64,000 nucleotides of DNA. Origin: Cristatella mucedo. Its lineage: Eukaryota > Bryozoa > Phylactolaemata > Cristatellidae. The number at the start of each line of letters is the position of its first letter. The stretch's first letter is position 1. Both the position numbers and the translations under genes were made by a program. The notes under the pieces were generated by a model, which saw only the letters and a program-made list of their open reading frames with translations, was not told where the DNA came from and did no database searches. Positions 32,406-44,399 of the stretch are shown here, in pieces. Location of the stretch: positions 823,501-887,500 of the forward strand of contig WPIO01000061.1 of assembly GCA_009760855.2 (NCBI GenBank), in the 5' to 3' direction.

Positions 32406-33718
32406 ATAGTTTGTAACATCGTAGATAAAGGATGTGCTACGGAGACAGATTAGTGTACACAACCCAGATCTTAGACAGAGTCACAGACAAACGCGCCTGC
32501 TCGCACTCACGCTCACAAGCACATGTAGGATGCACCCTTTCGGTCGTTGCGTTAATGCATCTCCTCCCCAAGTTGACCCATTGATAGCCCGGGCACCACT
32601 GCTGGGAGTCCTCTTGGGAAAGGAGTTGCAGTTACAATACTAAAATGCATGCCTCGGGTTGAAGCAGTTAGCTATCTGGTTGTGCAGGTAAGCAGCCAAT
32701 CTACCACTGCTGCACCAGTAGTATTGATATTCTTACTCTTGCCTGTAGATAGCAGGTTAGCGTGTATTACGGTCAGCTCGAACTTCTAGAGCCTCACTCA
32801 GGGGGTTTGTTTAAAAAAATGTCATTTAAAAGGAAGATTACCAAAGGTCTGTGCCGTGGGAATGAGCATATGCTAATTTCGCCTTGAGCGGGAACAATTC
32901 TGCACCCTGCAGTTTTCTTAGCCGCTCCTCTAACAATCGATATATCGACCCTCATTTCCCTATCATCACAGGGCTTAAAGTCTTGGCTGTAGCTGATTGA
33001 TCGCTTAGTAGCTATGAAAATCCCGATGTGCTGCCTGATTGGGTGCATTTTGATTGCAAATTGTGTGCCAAGTTATTCAATTGCAAAATAGGTGTCGAGC
33101 TATTTATCATTACCCCTGCTGAGGTCGATGATCGAAGAGCAATTGTACTTAAAATTATGTTAATGTCTGGTCGCTGAAAGCTTTTTTAAGTAAAAGTAGC
33201 TGCTAGTTGATACGCGCCTAGCTCTACCTTTTCACTGATTTTTCCAGGTCTGGGTGCTATATTTGCGAGTATGTGTGCACACGAGCAATTGAACGTGCCC
33301 AGTGTGTGCACACGTGGTGGCTGGTGGTACTAGAGCACCCCGAGGAATGTCTAAGGGGCTCTACGGCTGCAATGCAGTAGCCGCGAAGTAGTGCTAGAAG
33401 TATCTTGCAGGGTTGGCCATGATTAGGGTCTAAATTTCAAACTGCTTTGCTCACTATTTAAAAGACCCCAGGAAAAATGTCTCGGGCTGTAATGTGTAAT
33501 ATGTAATGCTTCGCAATGTGCAGGATGCAGTGTGCTGCGTCCCCTCTGTGTGCGTGCGTGGACGCATCGTCGGATTATTGTTTTCTCGAAGGATGCGCGC
33601 CGTAAGGTAGGGGGTGCAGCCGTGAGGATCGGAATTCTGAATCACATTCTGCGCGGCGCTGGCCGCTTGCCGCGCACCGTCGGTCTGCGTTGCTTCGTGC
33701 AACCGCCAGCTCTAAGGG
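32406..33718. other. Intron 1 stretch, nothing recognised
   Basis: No repeat family or exon signal stands out. Confidence 0.35.
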
Positions 33719-33800
33719 CCGGCTTTGAGAGCCAGCTCTGAGAGCCGGCTCTGAGAGCCGGCTCTTGAGTGTCAGCTCTTGAGTGCCGGCTCTGAGGCCG
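33719..33800. repeat. Palindromic minisatellite before SLC22 exon 2
   Basis: Five to six imperfect tandem copies of GAGAGCCGGCTCT (13-14 bp). The core AGAGCCGGCTCT is a perfect palindrome. It ends about 20 bp before the exon 2 acceptor. Confidence 0.85.
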
Positions 33801-33820
33801 CTGCTCGCACTTCGCTGCAG

Positions 33821-34051
33821 TGGAGCCTGCGGGGCGAGCGAAGGTGGATGGCCAAACTTGCCACGACGCTCTACTTCGCCGGCGTGATGATCGGCGGCCC
33901 GCTCATGGGCTGGCTGGCCGACGTCTTCGGTCGCAAGCCCGTGCTGCTTACGTGCCTCTGCGCGGCCGTTCCTCTTGGCCTCGGCATCTACTTCATGCCT
34001 TTCTACGAGGGCTTCCTAGCGCTACGATTCACCCTGGGCATCTTCGTGCAG
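33821..34051 (+). CDS. SLC22-family transporter, exon 2 (TM2-TM3/4)
   Basis: 231 bp, phase 0-0, between CACTTCGCTGCAG and GTAACT. It begins WSLRGERRWMAK, the position of the family's W-D/N-L-V-C, though the cysteine is absent. It then gives a membrane segment (LATTLYFAGVMIGGPLMGWL) and the major-facilitator signature LADVFGRKPVLL (G-x-L-A-D-x-F-G-R-K/R), then a second segment and YEGFLALRFTLGIFVQ. All are in the expected order and spacing for SLC22 proteins. Confidence 0.9.
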
Positions 34052-34440
34052 GTAACTCCCCCCCCCCACCCGGCCTGTTCGGCAATTCTTTCGTATCTTG
34101 CTCACACGTCAGCTCGCGAGTGCTTCAAGTCCTCGAGCAAATCTGGGTGCAATGTAAACGTGCGTGGTTGAACCAATGCAAATCATATTGACCATACACT
34201 GGCTTTTTGCATAAGTAGGGTACGAGAAAGGTAACAGGCCAAGTGGCACTGTAAGGATAGCACAAGGGGAGTTAGTAGAAAGGCACAGAGTAGTTGAATG
34301 CCTGCAAGACATTGGAGGGTAATTGGCTTAGAAGTGACTTTAAAGAAACCGTTTCATACTGGAGAAGCTACTTAGCTAGATATGTTGCCTAAAAGGCACT
34401 GACTCCTTGCTCCCTGTCTTTGGCATGTCTCTGCCGGTCA
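34052..34440. other. Intron 2 stretch, nothing recognised
   Basis: No repeat family is seen before the GA tract. Confidence 0.35.
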
Positions 34441-34441
34441 G

Positions 34442-34500
34442 AAAGAGAGAGAGAGAGAGAGAGAGGGGAGAGGGGAAAGAGGAGAGAGACGGAGAGACAC
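34442..34500. repeat. (GA)n microsatellite
   Basis: AGAGAGAG run at about 34443-34466, then mixed purine sequence. Confidence 0.9.
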
Positions 34501-34561
34501 GCACACAGAGAGAAAGCTTCAACATTCCTACGAGAAGTATATATCTTATTATATATCTTAT

Positions 34562-34775
34562 ATAGACACTGTGCATGCTGCCACTGACCACATTTGCATG
34601 CTGACCCTGTGCATGTCACCCCTAACCATATTATTCATTTCGTTTGTTTTTCAAGCATGATTTTACCTACCATTCAATTGCATTTCACTTTACAGCAAAT
34701 GTAAAGCGCCTAGAGAGAGATTAAGTTATCTGAGGGCGCTTTATCAAGTGAATTATTATTATTGTTATTATTATT
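34562..34775 (+). mobile_element. LINE-A 3' tail, left arm of an inverted pair
   Basis: The tail begins GACACTGTGCATGCTGCCAC and ends GAGGGCGCTTTATCAAGTGA plus ATT units. It faces a minus-strand copy of the same subfamily about 85 bp away. Confidence 0.9.
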
Positions 34776-34857
34776 TAGTTGTCTTTTTTAATCAAAGTAT
34801 GTTTGTCTTATCAGCCAACTGTGTGCAGTCAAGGCTTAAGGCTTTAGCATGCAGTGG

Positions 34858-35455
34858 TGATAATAATAATAATAATAATAATAATTCACTTGATAAAGCG
34901 CCCTCAGAGAACTTAATCTCTCTCTAGGCGCTTTACATTTGCTGTAAAGTGAAATGCAATTGAATGGTAAGTAAAATCATGCTTGAAAAACAAACGAAAT
35001 GAATAATATGGTTAGGGGTGACATGCACAGGGTCAGCATGCAAATGTGGTTAGTGGCAGCATGCACAGTGTCAGCACGCATAAGCACATCAAGGACGAAT
35101 CACAGGGACCCGCTAAATGCTGTCCTAAATAGGTGTGTTTTTAGGTTCCTTTTAAATGTGGTCAGGTCAGGGGATGTTCTGACGCAGGTCGGAAGAGAGT
35201 TCCAGGCTTTGGGAGCGTACGAACTAAATGCACGGTCTCCACAGGATTTAAGGTTTGTATGAGGTATTTCTAGACTGTTGGATTCCGAAAAGCGGGTGGT
35301 ACGATGCTTGGCCTGATGGGGTAGTATATCTGACAGATAGGCTGGAGCCATAGAATGAAGGGACCGAAAAGTGAGCGACAAAACCTTGAAGTCAATCCGT
35401 TGCTTGACTGGTAGCCAGTGCAGGTCGGCGAGAAGTGGAGTGATGTGATGACCAG
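34858..35455 (-). mobile_element. LINE-A 3' end, right arm of an inverted pair
   Basis: On the minus strand: RT C-terminus (SLTFRSLHSMAPAYLSD, QAKHRTTRFSESNSL, FSSYAPKAWNSLPTCVRT, LFRTAFSGSL-stop) at 35100-35381, the 3' untranslated part, the tail and (ATT)n at 34858-34884. Confidence 0.92.
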
Positions 35456-35869
35456 GATACCTCTTGCCTAATTTGAGCTTAAAGCTGCAGTTGGAGCTGC
35501 TGGCTAGAACTTTTTGTATAGAGTACAGCTGATTTAATAGGTTTTTGCAACTGAGTGATTAGGCAGGCATAAATAAATATTTAAAATAAAAGTCCACATC
35601 GTGAGGTCAAGTGGTTTCTTCCGATGCAGCACTGTAATGCTGATTAAGAGGCCATTGCTTTGACAGATTGCACAAGTTCTTACTGACTAGTGTTTGTGCC
35701 ATCTTAGCACTGCCTTGACTAAAGACGGCTCCTCGAAGATGTGTGACCCTAACAGGGCCAAGCAAAACCTGTTAGTATGCCAGGTTTTGTCAAATGGGAC
35801 ATCATGAAACTGTACTTGGAATTAAGGGAGTTTGGCAGAGCAGGTGGGTAGTTAAGCCCACACTGCCAT
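35456..35869. other. Intron 2 stretch, nothing recognised
   Basis: No repeat family is recognised between two LINE-A copies. Confidence 0.3.
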
Positions 35870-36668
35870 TAAGCTCCACCATCAAGTCTGCCTACTTTCA
35901 GCTACATGACATTGCTAAAATTTGGGCTTGTTTAGATCAGGATACCACGTCTAAGTTGGTCCATGCATTTGTGAGATCCTGTCTTGACTTCTGTAACCCA
36001 CTGCTTACTGGCCTACCAGCATGTGCGATCAGGCAATTGCAGCTGGTGCAAAACTCCGAAGCTAGGCTTGTCTGTCGTGAGCATCGCAGTTGCCACATTA
36101 TACCACTTTTCGCCGACCTGCACTGGCTACCAGTCAAGCAACGGATTGACTTCAAGGTTTTGTCGCTCACTTTTAGGTCACTTCATTCTTTGGCTCCAGC
36201 CTATCTCTTAGATCTACTCCCCCACCAGGCCAAGCATCGTACCACCTGCTTTTCGGATTCCAACAGTTTACCAATGCCTCGTACAAACCTCAAATCCTTT
36301 GGAGACCGTGCATTTAGTTCGTATGCTCCCAAAGCCTGGAACTCTCTTCCGACCTGCGTCAGAACATCCCCTGACCTGACCACATTTAAAAAGAATTTAA
36401 AAACACCTATTTAGGACAGCATTCAGTGGGTCCCTGTGATTCGTCCTTGATGTGCTTATGCGTGCTGACACTGTGCATACTGCCACTAACCACATTTGCA
36501 TGCTGACCCTGTGCATGTCACCCCTAGCTATGTTATTCATTTTGTTTGTTTATCAAGCATGATATTACTCACCATTCGATTGCATTCCCCTTTGCAGCAA
36601 ATGTAAAGCGCCCAGAGAGAGATTGAGTTCTCTGAGGGCGTTTTATCAAGTGCATTATTATTATTATT
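35870..36668 (+). mobile_element. LINE-A 3' part with about 170 intact RT C-terminal codons
   Basis: The frame runs from SSTIKSAYFQLHDIAKIWAC through LVHAFVRSCLDFCNPLLTGL, LHWLPVKQRIDFKVLSLTF and SFGDRAFSSYAPKAWNSLP to a premature stop at LKTPI (36414), caused by a 1-bp loss relative to LKTHLFRTAFSG. The tail and ATT units follow. It is one of the better preserved copies. Confidence 0.92.
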
Positions 36669-37366
36669 AAGTCTGTGGGAGCCATCCCTGTAATATTTAT
36701 GTGTTTTTGGAGCCAGCTCTGGAACATTCCTGTGTAACCACTGTGGCACAGCATCCTTTACTCCTTTGGCATGTGTTGGCCTTGAGAGCATGCGAACTGA
36801 AGGCGTGGTCTCCTCAGGACTCAATGTTGATTAGAGGCACAGCTAAACGACCTTAAAGTCAGAAGAAACAGTGGTACGATAGGAAGCCTGGTCTTCCACC
36901 AAAATTGGAAGTCTTATTGCTAAGGCTAGATGACCTTTCCGGGCACCTGAGTGCAAATGTCAGCAATACATGCATCAAGGGAGTTGAGAATGTTCGGTAT
37001 GCTTGAAGGGAGAGAGGAGTCAAAGCACAGGTGCAGCTGTGCCGCTTCTACATAAATATATTCAAACAGGCATATTGTTAAATGATAATTTTATGTTCAT
37101 TTCTTGACTAGGTGTGTGGAGTTGAAAGTGGCTGGGATCCTAAGTGAAATTATTGAGGTCATCCGATCCTACTTTGATCACTTGGGCTGCTGTCGTGATG
37201 ACTACGTGTGGACAGAGATCTGGCTTTGCATCGTTGGTATGCCGGGAGAGCCTCTTGCTAATCTCTGCCACACTGTTAAATTTGGCTTTGAGAATATAAC
37301 TGCTCAATCGGGTACTCTTGAGTATTTAGTTACACTGTGCATTTATAATAAAAATAATAAATAAAT
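36669..37366. other. Intron 2 stretch, nothing recognised
   Basis: No repeat family is recognised apart from A/T-rich sequence next to the SINE-1 end. Confidence 0.3.
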
Positions 37367-37536
37367 CCTAGCTGATTAAACAGCCTCTTTTTGTATGGCG
37401 ACAGAAGAGCCTTTACGGCTATCACCACCACTTGCTGTGGCGATAAAGAATCGCCCACCGCAGGAATCGAACTCACGATCTCAGGATCAAGGTCGTGAAA
37501 GCAACCGCCTTACCTAGTGTGCCATCACGGCTCACC
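37367..37536 (-). mobile_element. SINE-1
   Basis: A reversed complete copy: CCTAGCTGATTAAACAGCCT at its left (the 3' end), ATCACCACCACTTGCTGTGG, then ATCGAACTCACGATCTC (box B) and GCCATCACGGCTCACC at its right (5' end). Confidence 0.85.
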
Positions 37537-37718
37537 AATTTATGTCATGCACTGCAAAGTCGAGTTCATCCCTCAAAGCCGCAATTGGGTCACGATGCAT
37601 CATGCCTTGCTGCCTAAGAAAAGCGGTTTAATCTGTGCATGTTGCTCTGCTGTGCTTCGTCTAAAATCTTGTTGGGCATGGTCTGGTCCTGATCGTGTGT
37701 CAATGTTTGCCTTGGTAG

Positions 37719-37915
37719 GGCATCACAAGCATTGGTCCTGTAAACTGCATCGAGTTCTTCCCAGCGCGTAATAAGTTTCGCGTCATATTGGGATTTCAAG
37801 TGGTTTGGACAACCGGCCTGATGCAGCTAGCTCTGATTGCTTTCCTGCTGCCTCAATGGCGGCAGATGCAGCTGGCCGTGACCTTTGTGCCTGCCGTCGT
37901 CCTTGCGTACGCATG
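37719..37915 (+). CDS. SLC22-family transporter, exon 3 (TM5-TM6)
   Basis: 197 bp, entering in phase 0 after TTGCCTTGGTAG and leaving in phase 2 at GTAAGA. GITSIGPVNCIEFFPARNKF matches the family's G-x4-x-x-Y-E-x-x-P-x-x-x-R element, followed by two membrane segments (LGFQVVWTTGLMQLALIAF; AVTFVPAVVLAYAW) with QWRQMQL between them (family W-R-x-L-Q). The last codon (TG plus G of the next exon) gives tryptophan. Confidence 0.88.
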
Positions 37916-38264
37916 GTAAGAAAAGCATATGCCTGGTAAGGGAAGAATGCCATGCACACGCTTGTCTGATCTTAAGAAAGTTAGCTGGCTATATTTTGAT
38001 GTGCTTCATCCGTGTTTTGGGCATTCTAATAGTTTGTCTTAGCTATGTTGTTGTCCGAAATAGCGACTTTTGGCATCAGTTCTTTGCATTCATCTTGCCC
38101 TTCAGTTCTTTTTTAAAGCATCACATGCAATGTTGATCCACAAGGCCGTTGTAGTGCGATAGAAAGTCAGCCCTAGGTACAGCCTCGTGGTCAATTTCTT
38201 GTTGCTACCGTTTGCCTATGTATCTGATATGAGCTCAGCTGCAGGCAGCAAACAGAGCTGCTAA
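37916..38264. other. Intron 3 stretch, nothing recognised
   Basis: No repeat family is seen. Confidence 0.3.
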
Positions 38265-38421
38265 GTCATCCCTAACCATGTTATTCATTTTGTTTGTTTT
38301 TCAAGCATGATTTTACTTACCATTTAATTGCATTTCCCTTTGCAGCAAATGTAAAGCGCCTAGAATGAGATTAAGTTCTCTGAGGGCGCTTTATCAAGTA
38401 CATTATTATTATTACTATTAT
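38265..38421 (+). mobile_element. LINE-A 3' tail
   Basis: CTAACCATGTTATTCATTTT, AAATGTAAAGCGCCTAG, GAGGGCGCTTTATCAAGTAC and ATT units. Confidence 0.9.
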
Positions 38422-39640
38422 AAGCGGCCAGTGGCACCGCCTATGGCCTGAGGCTGGCTACACTGGCAATTGCCAATCTGTATAGCACGACTCGTGTGCC
38501 CATGCAAATCCATCTCAAAACTGTCACAAATGTAGAAGACTTGCGGGTTATTACTGCAAGCTCTCTGTGCACTCGCTTGCGCTTGCAGAGTAATTGTGTG
38601 AAAGATTTCTGCCTGAGGAGGCTACCTTGTGCTCTTGCTCAGGCATGAAGCACTCGGCAGCTGCAGCAGCAGATCACTGGGCAGCTGACCTATCACCTGC
38701 CTGGCTCAATTTTTTACTGAGCGAACCCTGTTTGTGGACACTTTTGAGCTGGAAGCTGCTGCCCGTCATGCCGTGCAGCTTCTCTTGTGGCATTTCCTGT
38801 GGCATGTTGTTTTCCCTCCACTAGCATTAACCACTTCTTGTCTGCCCTTTCAAGGAATATGTGATGTGCCTGCCGGCTGTGTGGCATCCACTTACAGCAC
38901 ACGGCAGCCGTCTCAGCTGCCTGCCGTATGGCCACCAATACTGTAGCAAAGCACTAGGCAGGTTATGGGGGGTGGCAGCTGGCGATGCGTGCCGCCTGCA
39001 ATACGAGCGACCATTGGACACGAATCAGGCCAACTGATGGAATACTGATTCTGGAGACTTTGAGCTGCCAGATAGTAATGCAGTGTCAGAGCAATCTGAA
39101 CTCCATCTTTCAAATACTGATCGTATGCTTAAAAAGTGGCCGATTTTTTCAAAAAATGTATTTAATACTGTATGTGTGTGACTTCGTTTATAACTCCGAA
39201 AAATCATGAAGACTAGGCTGGTATTAAATGGAGTGCTTTCTACGGTGCAGTCAAAATTTGAGGGTCTTTGTTTGGTGACCAGCACACTACCTCAAGACTC
39301 AGCAAAGAAATATGAGTGTTTCGACCGAAGGCAAAAATTGGCTTTCATACCAAGTTCTACAAATGCTGGAGGGTAGCTCAGGGCAGCACCAATCCATGTT
39401 GGAGGCACTCTTCAACACTTTCAAAGTCAATGCTACAGGTGTGACAGGTACTGTGACAAAACCGGTTAGACAGGTTCCACCCATCGACAGTTTCTAATGC
39501 CTGATGAGCTGTGCCTAGGATGCCTAGACGCGGCAATGGGGTGGCAGATTAACCGCTTGCTAGTGCCCCACCCTAATTAGAAGCGGGCTGGGCCCTTGGT
39601 CTCTCAATAATCTCGTCTGTAATTGCCTAGTTTTTTGCAG
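38422..39640. other. Intron 3 stretch, nothing recognised
   Basis: Several open frames up to about 90 codons lie on both strands (for example 38594-38824), without domain or splice support. Confidence 0.35.
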
Positions 39641-39644
39641 CTAC

Positions 39645-39905
39645 TTATGCTTACAAAGACATGGAATTCTTGAGTTGCGACATCCCCAGATTCGACGAGA
39701 CTAAAAGCGAGGCTGAGAGCCCATCTGTTCCTCATCAGCATTTGATTGACCATGTGGATCATCCTTTATGTGCTTATGCCTGCTGATGCTGTGCTTGTTA
39801 TTATCACCAAATTAGTGTATAATTTGCTTTTCTGCCTTCACAAAGTGCCCCGAAAGAGGTATAGTTCTCGGTGAATATTAAGCAAAAGGGTTTCTATTAT
39901 TCCCA
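39645..39905 (+). mobile_element. Decayed LINE-A 3' end
   Basis: GCGACATCCCCAGATTCGAC and CATCCTTTATGTGCTTATGC are recognisable against better copies. The tail (CACAAAGTGCCCCGAAAGAG, then ATT) is strongly diverged. Confidence 0.6.
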
Positions 39906-40039
39906 TAATTATATCGTCTAGAATACGTGTGCCGATTTTCCGGACAAGCTTGCTCCACTGACTATGCATAATGTATGTACTCGCCTACATAGCTTGTGAG
40001 TTAGCGCAGACGTTAAACTAGCTAGATCTACTAACGACA

Positions 40040-41372
40040 AAGATCATCCGAGGAACCATTAAGTTTAGGGTACTTCAGGGCTCTGTGCTTGGTCCAGTTC
40101 TTTTCACGGTTTATACTCTCCCTCTTGCCGATATGATTGCATTGGAAAATCATTAGCTGTAACGTGTAATCAAGGCTGCAGTTCAGCGACACCTGTTGGA
40201 AAAATGGTAACCTGCTGTATCGAATAGTCAATTAAACTGTGCATCGATCCGAGATGGTCAGTGGGCACACAACAGCACGATCTAGGCTTTCACTTCTTTT
40301 GGTTTGACCCCTCTCAGCCCTCTAGCACGTTGAATTCTCTTATCTCGCTTGCTGCATGAATTGATGACATCTGCTCATAGATAGCAGCAAACTTTCTTAA
40401 ATTGAGTGATGATAAAAACCAACCTGCTAGTTATGGGCAAACCATGTGTGATTCAGAAATTGGAAAGGTTAAAATCGGCTCTGCCAGCATTTCTCACGTT
40501 GAATCTGCACGAAATCTAGGCGTCCTGTTCCAAATTGACCTTTATTAGACGACCACATTAGTTCCACAGTCAAGTCTGCCTACTTTCAGCTACATAACAA
40601 CGCTAAAATTCGGGCTTGTTTAGACAAGAGATACCACATCTAAGCTGGTCCATGCATTTCTGACATCTCGCCTTGACTTCTGTAACTCATTCTTACCAGT
40701 CTACTGAGTATATGAGTGGCCTGTAGTGGCCTGTAGTGGCCTGTATATGAGTGGCCTGGCCTGTACAATCAGGCGCTTACAGCTGGTGCAAAATTGCAGC
40801 TAGGCTTGTCTGTCGTGGGCGTCACAGTTGCCACATCTTACCACTTCTAGCAGGCCTGCACTGGCTCCCAGTCAGGCAACACATTGGCTCAAGGTTCCGT
40901 CACTCACTTTTAGGTCGTGTCATTCTTTGACCCCAGCCTACCGATTAGATCTACTCCCCTAGTAGGCTAAGCATCGTACCTCCTGCTCTTCGGAATCTTA
41001 TCGTTTACCTATACCTCCTACGGACTGCAAATCCTTTGGAGACTTTGCCTTTAGTTCTTTTGCTCTCAAAGCCTGGAACTCGCTTCCGACTGGCACTGTG
41101 ACATCCCCTGACTTGACTACATTTAAAAAGAAGCTAAAAATGCATCTATTTATCACCGAATTTAGTGGGTCCGTGTGAATCATCCTTGTGTGCTTATGCA
41201 TGCTGACCCTGTGCTTGTCACCTTTAACCACATTATTTTCGTTGGCATTGAGCCTCCTACCACTGCATCCAACCGTTCGGTCATCATGCTTCCTTTGCAG
41301 CAAATGTAAAGTGCCTAGAAAGAGATTGAATTCTCCGAGAGCGCTATATCTAATGCAATATTATTATTCTCA
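40040..41372 (+). mobile_element. LINE-A RT remnant with tail
   Basis: VLQGSVLGPVLFTVYTLPLA at 40070-40135 is the block between the DLSAAFD and YADD motifs. After a disturbed region come the equivalents of DDIxTWMAANFLKL (40370-40410), the C-terminal blocks near 40660-41150 with many frameshifts, and a tail ending at 41372. An 11-bp unit (CTGTAGTGGC plus C) is repeated at about 40718-40765. Confidence 0.8.
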
Positions 41373-41624
41373 TGAATCCTGACTTAGGTAGTCGCTCTGC
41401 TGCTAGTGTATCTCCTAGATCACTGTGTGGCTTTTGGTATCGCTATCCACCTATTCTTTCCTGAGCCTCCATCATCTCTCGTGGCTCACTGGTCCTAAAC
41501 TGTCACTAAATTGTCACTGTCCTAAATTAGTTAGGTCGTATCTCAATGTGAGAAATCAGAAAGTATATTTCAACGGCCAATGGCCTTTAAGTGAGCCTTG
41601 AAAGTATGGAGTCAGCTTGGATCT

Positions 41625-41712
41625 GTTAATAATAATAATAATAATAAAATAATACACTTGATAAAGCACCCTCAGAGAACTCAATCTCTATGCACTTTAC
41701 ATTTGCTGACCT
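41625..41712 (-). mobile_element. LINE-A tail fragment
   Basis: ATA repeats, then CTTGATAAAGCACCCTCAGA and CACTTTACATTTGCTG. It is cut off where a plus-strand LINE fragment begins. Confidence 0.8.
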
Positions 41713-42590
41713 GTTCCAGGTCCACTCTTCTTTTTGCTACGTACACTCTTCCTCTTACCGATGTAATTCGCCCAGTAAGATCTAGGCTTTCATTTTTATA
41801 TCGATGAGACTAGCTCTGCTTGTGCTTTGATCCTTCCCTACCTTGGCCATTTGTAACTCTCTTCCAGCCTGCATTGCTGGAATTTGAACATGGATATCGC
41901 CAGTTTGTATCAGGTTGAGTGAATACCACCAACTTAAAATTTATGGAGAAACGTAATATCAGTCAAAAATTGGAAAATCCAACATTTAAAACAGGATTGA
42001 CCAGCATATCTCATTTAGCCTCTGGATGGAATCTAGGTGTCTTGTTCTAAAATCAATGTTTACTAAATGAACACATCAGCACCACAGCCAAGTCTGCCTA
42101 CTTCAGTTTCGTAGCATTAATTTTTGTACTTTACTTAGATAAGGATATCTCAAGGCATTCGTAAAGTCCCGATTACACTTCTTTAATTTACTCTTTGCAG
42201 CTCTTTCTGCTTGTAAGACAATAACAGTTGGTTGCAAAACTCGGCTGCTAGCTAGGTTTGTCTTTTGTGAACGTCACACTTGCCAAATCACATAGCTTCT
42301 CACTGATCTGCTCTTGCTCCATTGTTTAAATGGAAAATCGACTGCGAGGTTCTGTCACTCACCTTTGGGTTCTTTTATTCTTCCTCTCTCTCTCTCTCTG
42401 CTTAATTTTTTGGTCCGACGTCCATTTATATCGCCTGCTCCTTTGACTCTGTTTGCTTAGTTGCACCTATAGCGAACCTCAAATCCTTTCGAGGTATTCG
42501 ATGTGGGTGCTTCTGAAGCCGGGAGTTGACTACCGGCTGACATCAAACGTCTCCTGACTCAGCATTTAAAAAGAAGCTATAAACATACCA
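41713..42590 (+). pseudogene. Old LINE-A RT fragment
   Basis: CTTCCTCTTACCGATGTAAT, the decayed YADD region (TTCATTTTTATATCGATGAG) and later blocks are recognisable but full of indels. Confidence 0.6.
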
Positions 42591-43233
42591 GCTCACTGCT
42601 TACTGGCCTACCAGCATGTGCGATCAGGTGGTTGCAGCTGGTGCAAAACTCCGCAACTAGGCTTGTCTGTCGTGAGCTTTGCAGTTGCCACATTACACCA
42701 CTTCTCGCCGACTTGCACTGGCTGGCTACCAGTCAAGCAACAGATTGACTTCAAGGTTTTGTTGCTCACTTCACTCACTTTTAGGTCATTTCATTCTTTG
42801 GCTCCAGCCTATCTCTCAGATATACTCCCCACCAGGCCAAGCATCGTACCACCAGCTTTTCGGAATCCAACAGTCTACAAATACCTCGTACAAACCTCAA
42901 ATGCTTTCGAGACCGTTCATTGAGTTCGTATGCTCCCAAAGCCTGGAACTCCCTCCCGACTTTCGTCACAACACACCATAACCTGACCACATTTAAAAAG
43001 AACTTAAAAACACACCTATTTAGGACAGCATTTAGTGGGTCCCTCTGATTCGTCCTTGATGTGCTTATGTGTGCTGACACTGTGCATGCTGCCACTAACC
43101 ACATTTGCATGCTGACCCTGTGCATGTCACCCCTAACCATGTTATTCATTTTGTTTGTTTATCAAGCATGATATTACTAACCATTCAACTGCATTTCCCT
43201 TTTCAGCAAATGTAAAGCACCTAGAGAGAGATT
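42591..43233 (+). mobile_element. LINE-A 3' end
   Basis: Begins at the block CTGCTTACTGGCCTACCAGC and runs through the C-terminal coding part (frameshifted) and the 3' tail, but stops inside the tail at AGAGAGAGATTAA, where the next copy begins directly. Confidence 0.85.
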
Positions 43234-44345
43234 AATCTAGGCTTTCACTTCTATTCGGATGACACTCAGTTGTACCTTTGCTTTGATTCCTCACAGCCTT
43301 CGAGCACCTCAAATTCTCTAAACTCACTTGCTGCATGCATTGATGACATCCGCACATGGATGGCAGCAAATTTTCTAAAACTAAACGATGACAAAACTAA
43401 CTTACTAGTTATGGGCAAACCCAGTGTGATTCAGAGATTGGAAAGGCTGACTCTCAAAATGGGCTCTGCCAGCATTTCTCCTGTTGAAAAAGCTTGAAAT
43501 CTATGTGTCATATTCCAAAGCGACCTCTCACTAGACGACCATATCAGCTCCACAGTCAAATCCGCCTATTTTTAGCTTCATAACATTGCTAAAATTCGGG
43601 CTTGTTTAGATAAGGATACCACATCTAAGTTAGTCCATGCATTCATGACATCCCGTCTCGACTTCTGTAACTCACCTCTTACTGGCCTACCAGCATGTGC
43701 GATCAGGCGATTGCTGCTGGTGCAAAACTCTGCAGCCAGGCTTGTCTGTCGTGAGCGTCGCAGTTGCCACATTACTCCACTTGTCGCCGACCTGCACTGG
43801 CTACCAGTCAAGCAACGGATTGACTTCAAGGTTTTGTCGCTCACTTTTAGGTCCCTTCATTCTATGGCTCCAGCCTATCTGTCAGATATACTCCTCCATC
43901 AGGCCAAGCATCGTACCACCCGCTTTTCGGAATCCAACAGTCTAGAAATACCTCATACAAACCTTAAATCCTTTGGAGACCGTGCATTGAGTTCATATGC
44001 TCCCAAAGCCTGGAACTCCCTCCCGACCTGCGTCAGAACATCCCCTGACCTGACCACATTTAGAAGGAACCTAAAAACACACCTATTTAGGACAGCATTT
44101 AGTGGGCCCCTGTGATTCGTCCTTGATGTGCTTATGCGTGCTGACACTGTGCATGCTGCCACTGACCACATTTGCATGCTGACCCTGTGCATGTCACCCC
44201 TAACCATATTATTCATTTCGTTTGTTTTTCAAGCATGATTTTACTTACCATTCAATTGCATTTCACTTTACAGCAAATGTAAAGCGCCTAGAGAGAGATT
44301 AAGTTCTCTGAGGGCGCTTTATCAAGTGAATTATTATTATTATTA
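43234..44345 (+). mobile_element. LINE-A from the YADD box to the 3' end
   Basis: It begins at TCTAGGCTTTCACTTCTATTC. The catalytic box reads YSDD (YADD with Ala to Ser). An intact stretch covers LAACIDDIRTWMAANFLKLN to about 43497. After a stop the frame continues at 43645-44115 with LVHAFMTSRLDFCNSPLTGL and ends LFRTAFSGPL-stop. A full tail with ATT units follows. About 1.1 kb, the most complete LINE-A copy here. Confidence 0.9.
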
Positions 44346-44398
44346 TTATTAAGTTCTCTGAGGGCGCTTTATCAAGCACATTATTAATATTATTCTTA
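44346..44398 (+). repeat. Duplicated LINE-A tail end
   Basis: A second TTAAGTTCTCTGAGGGCGCT and ATTATT run follows directly on the tail of the preceding copy, a tandem duplication of the last 50 bp or so. Confidence 0.85.
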
Positions 44399-44399
44399 T

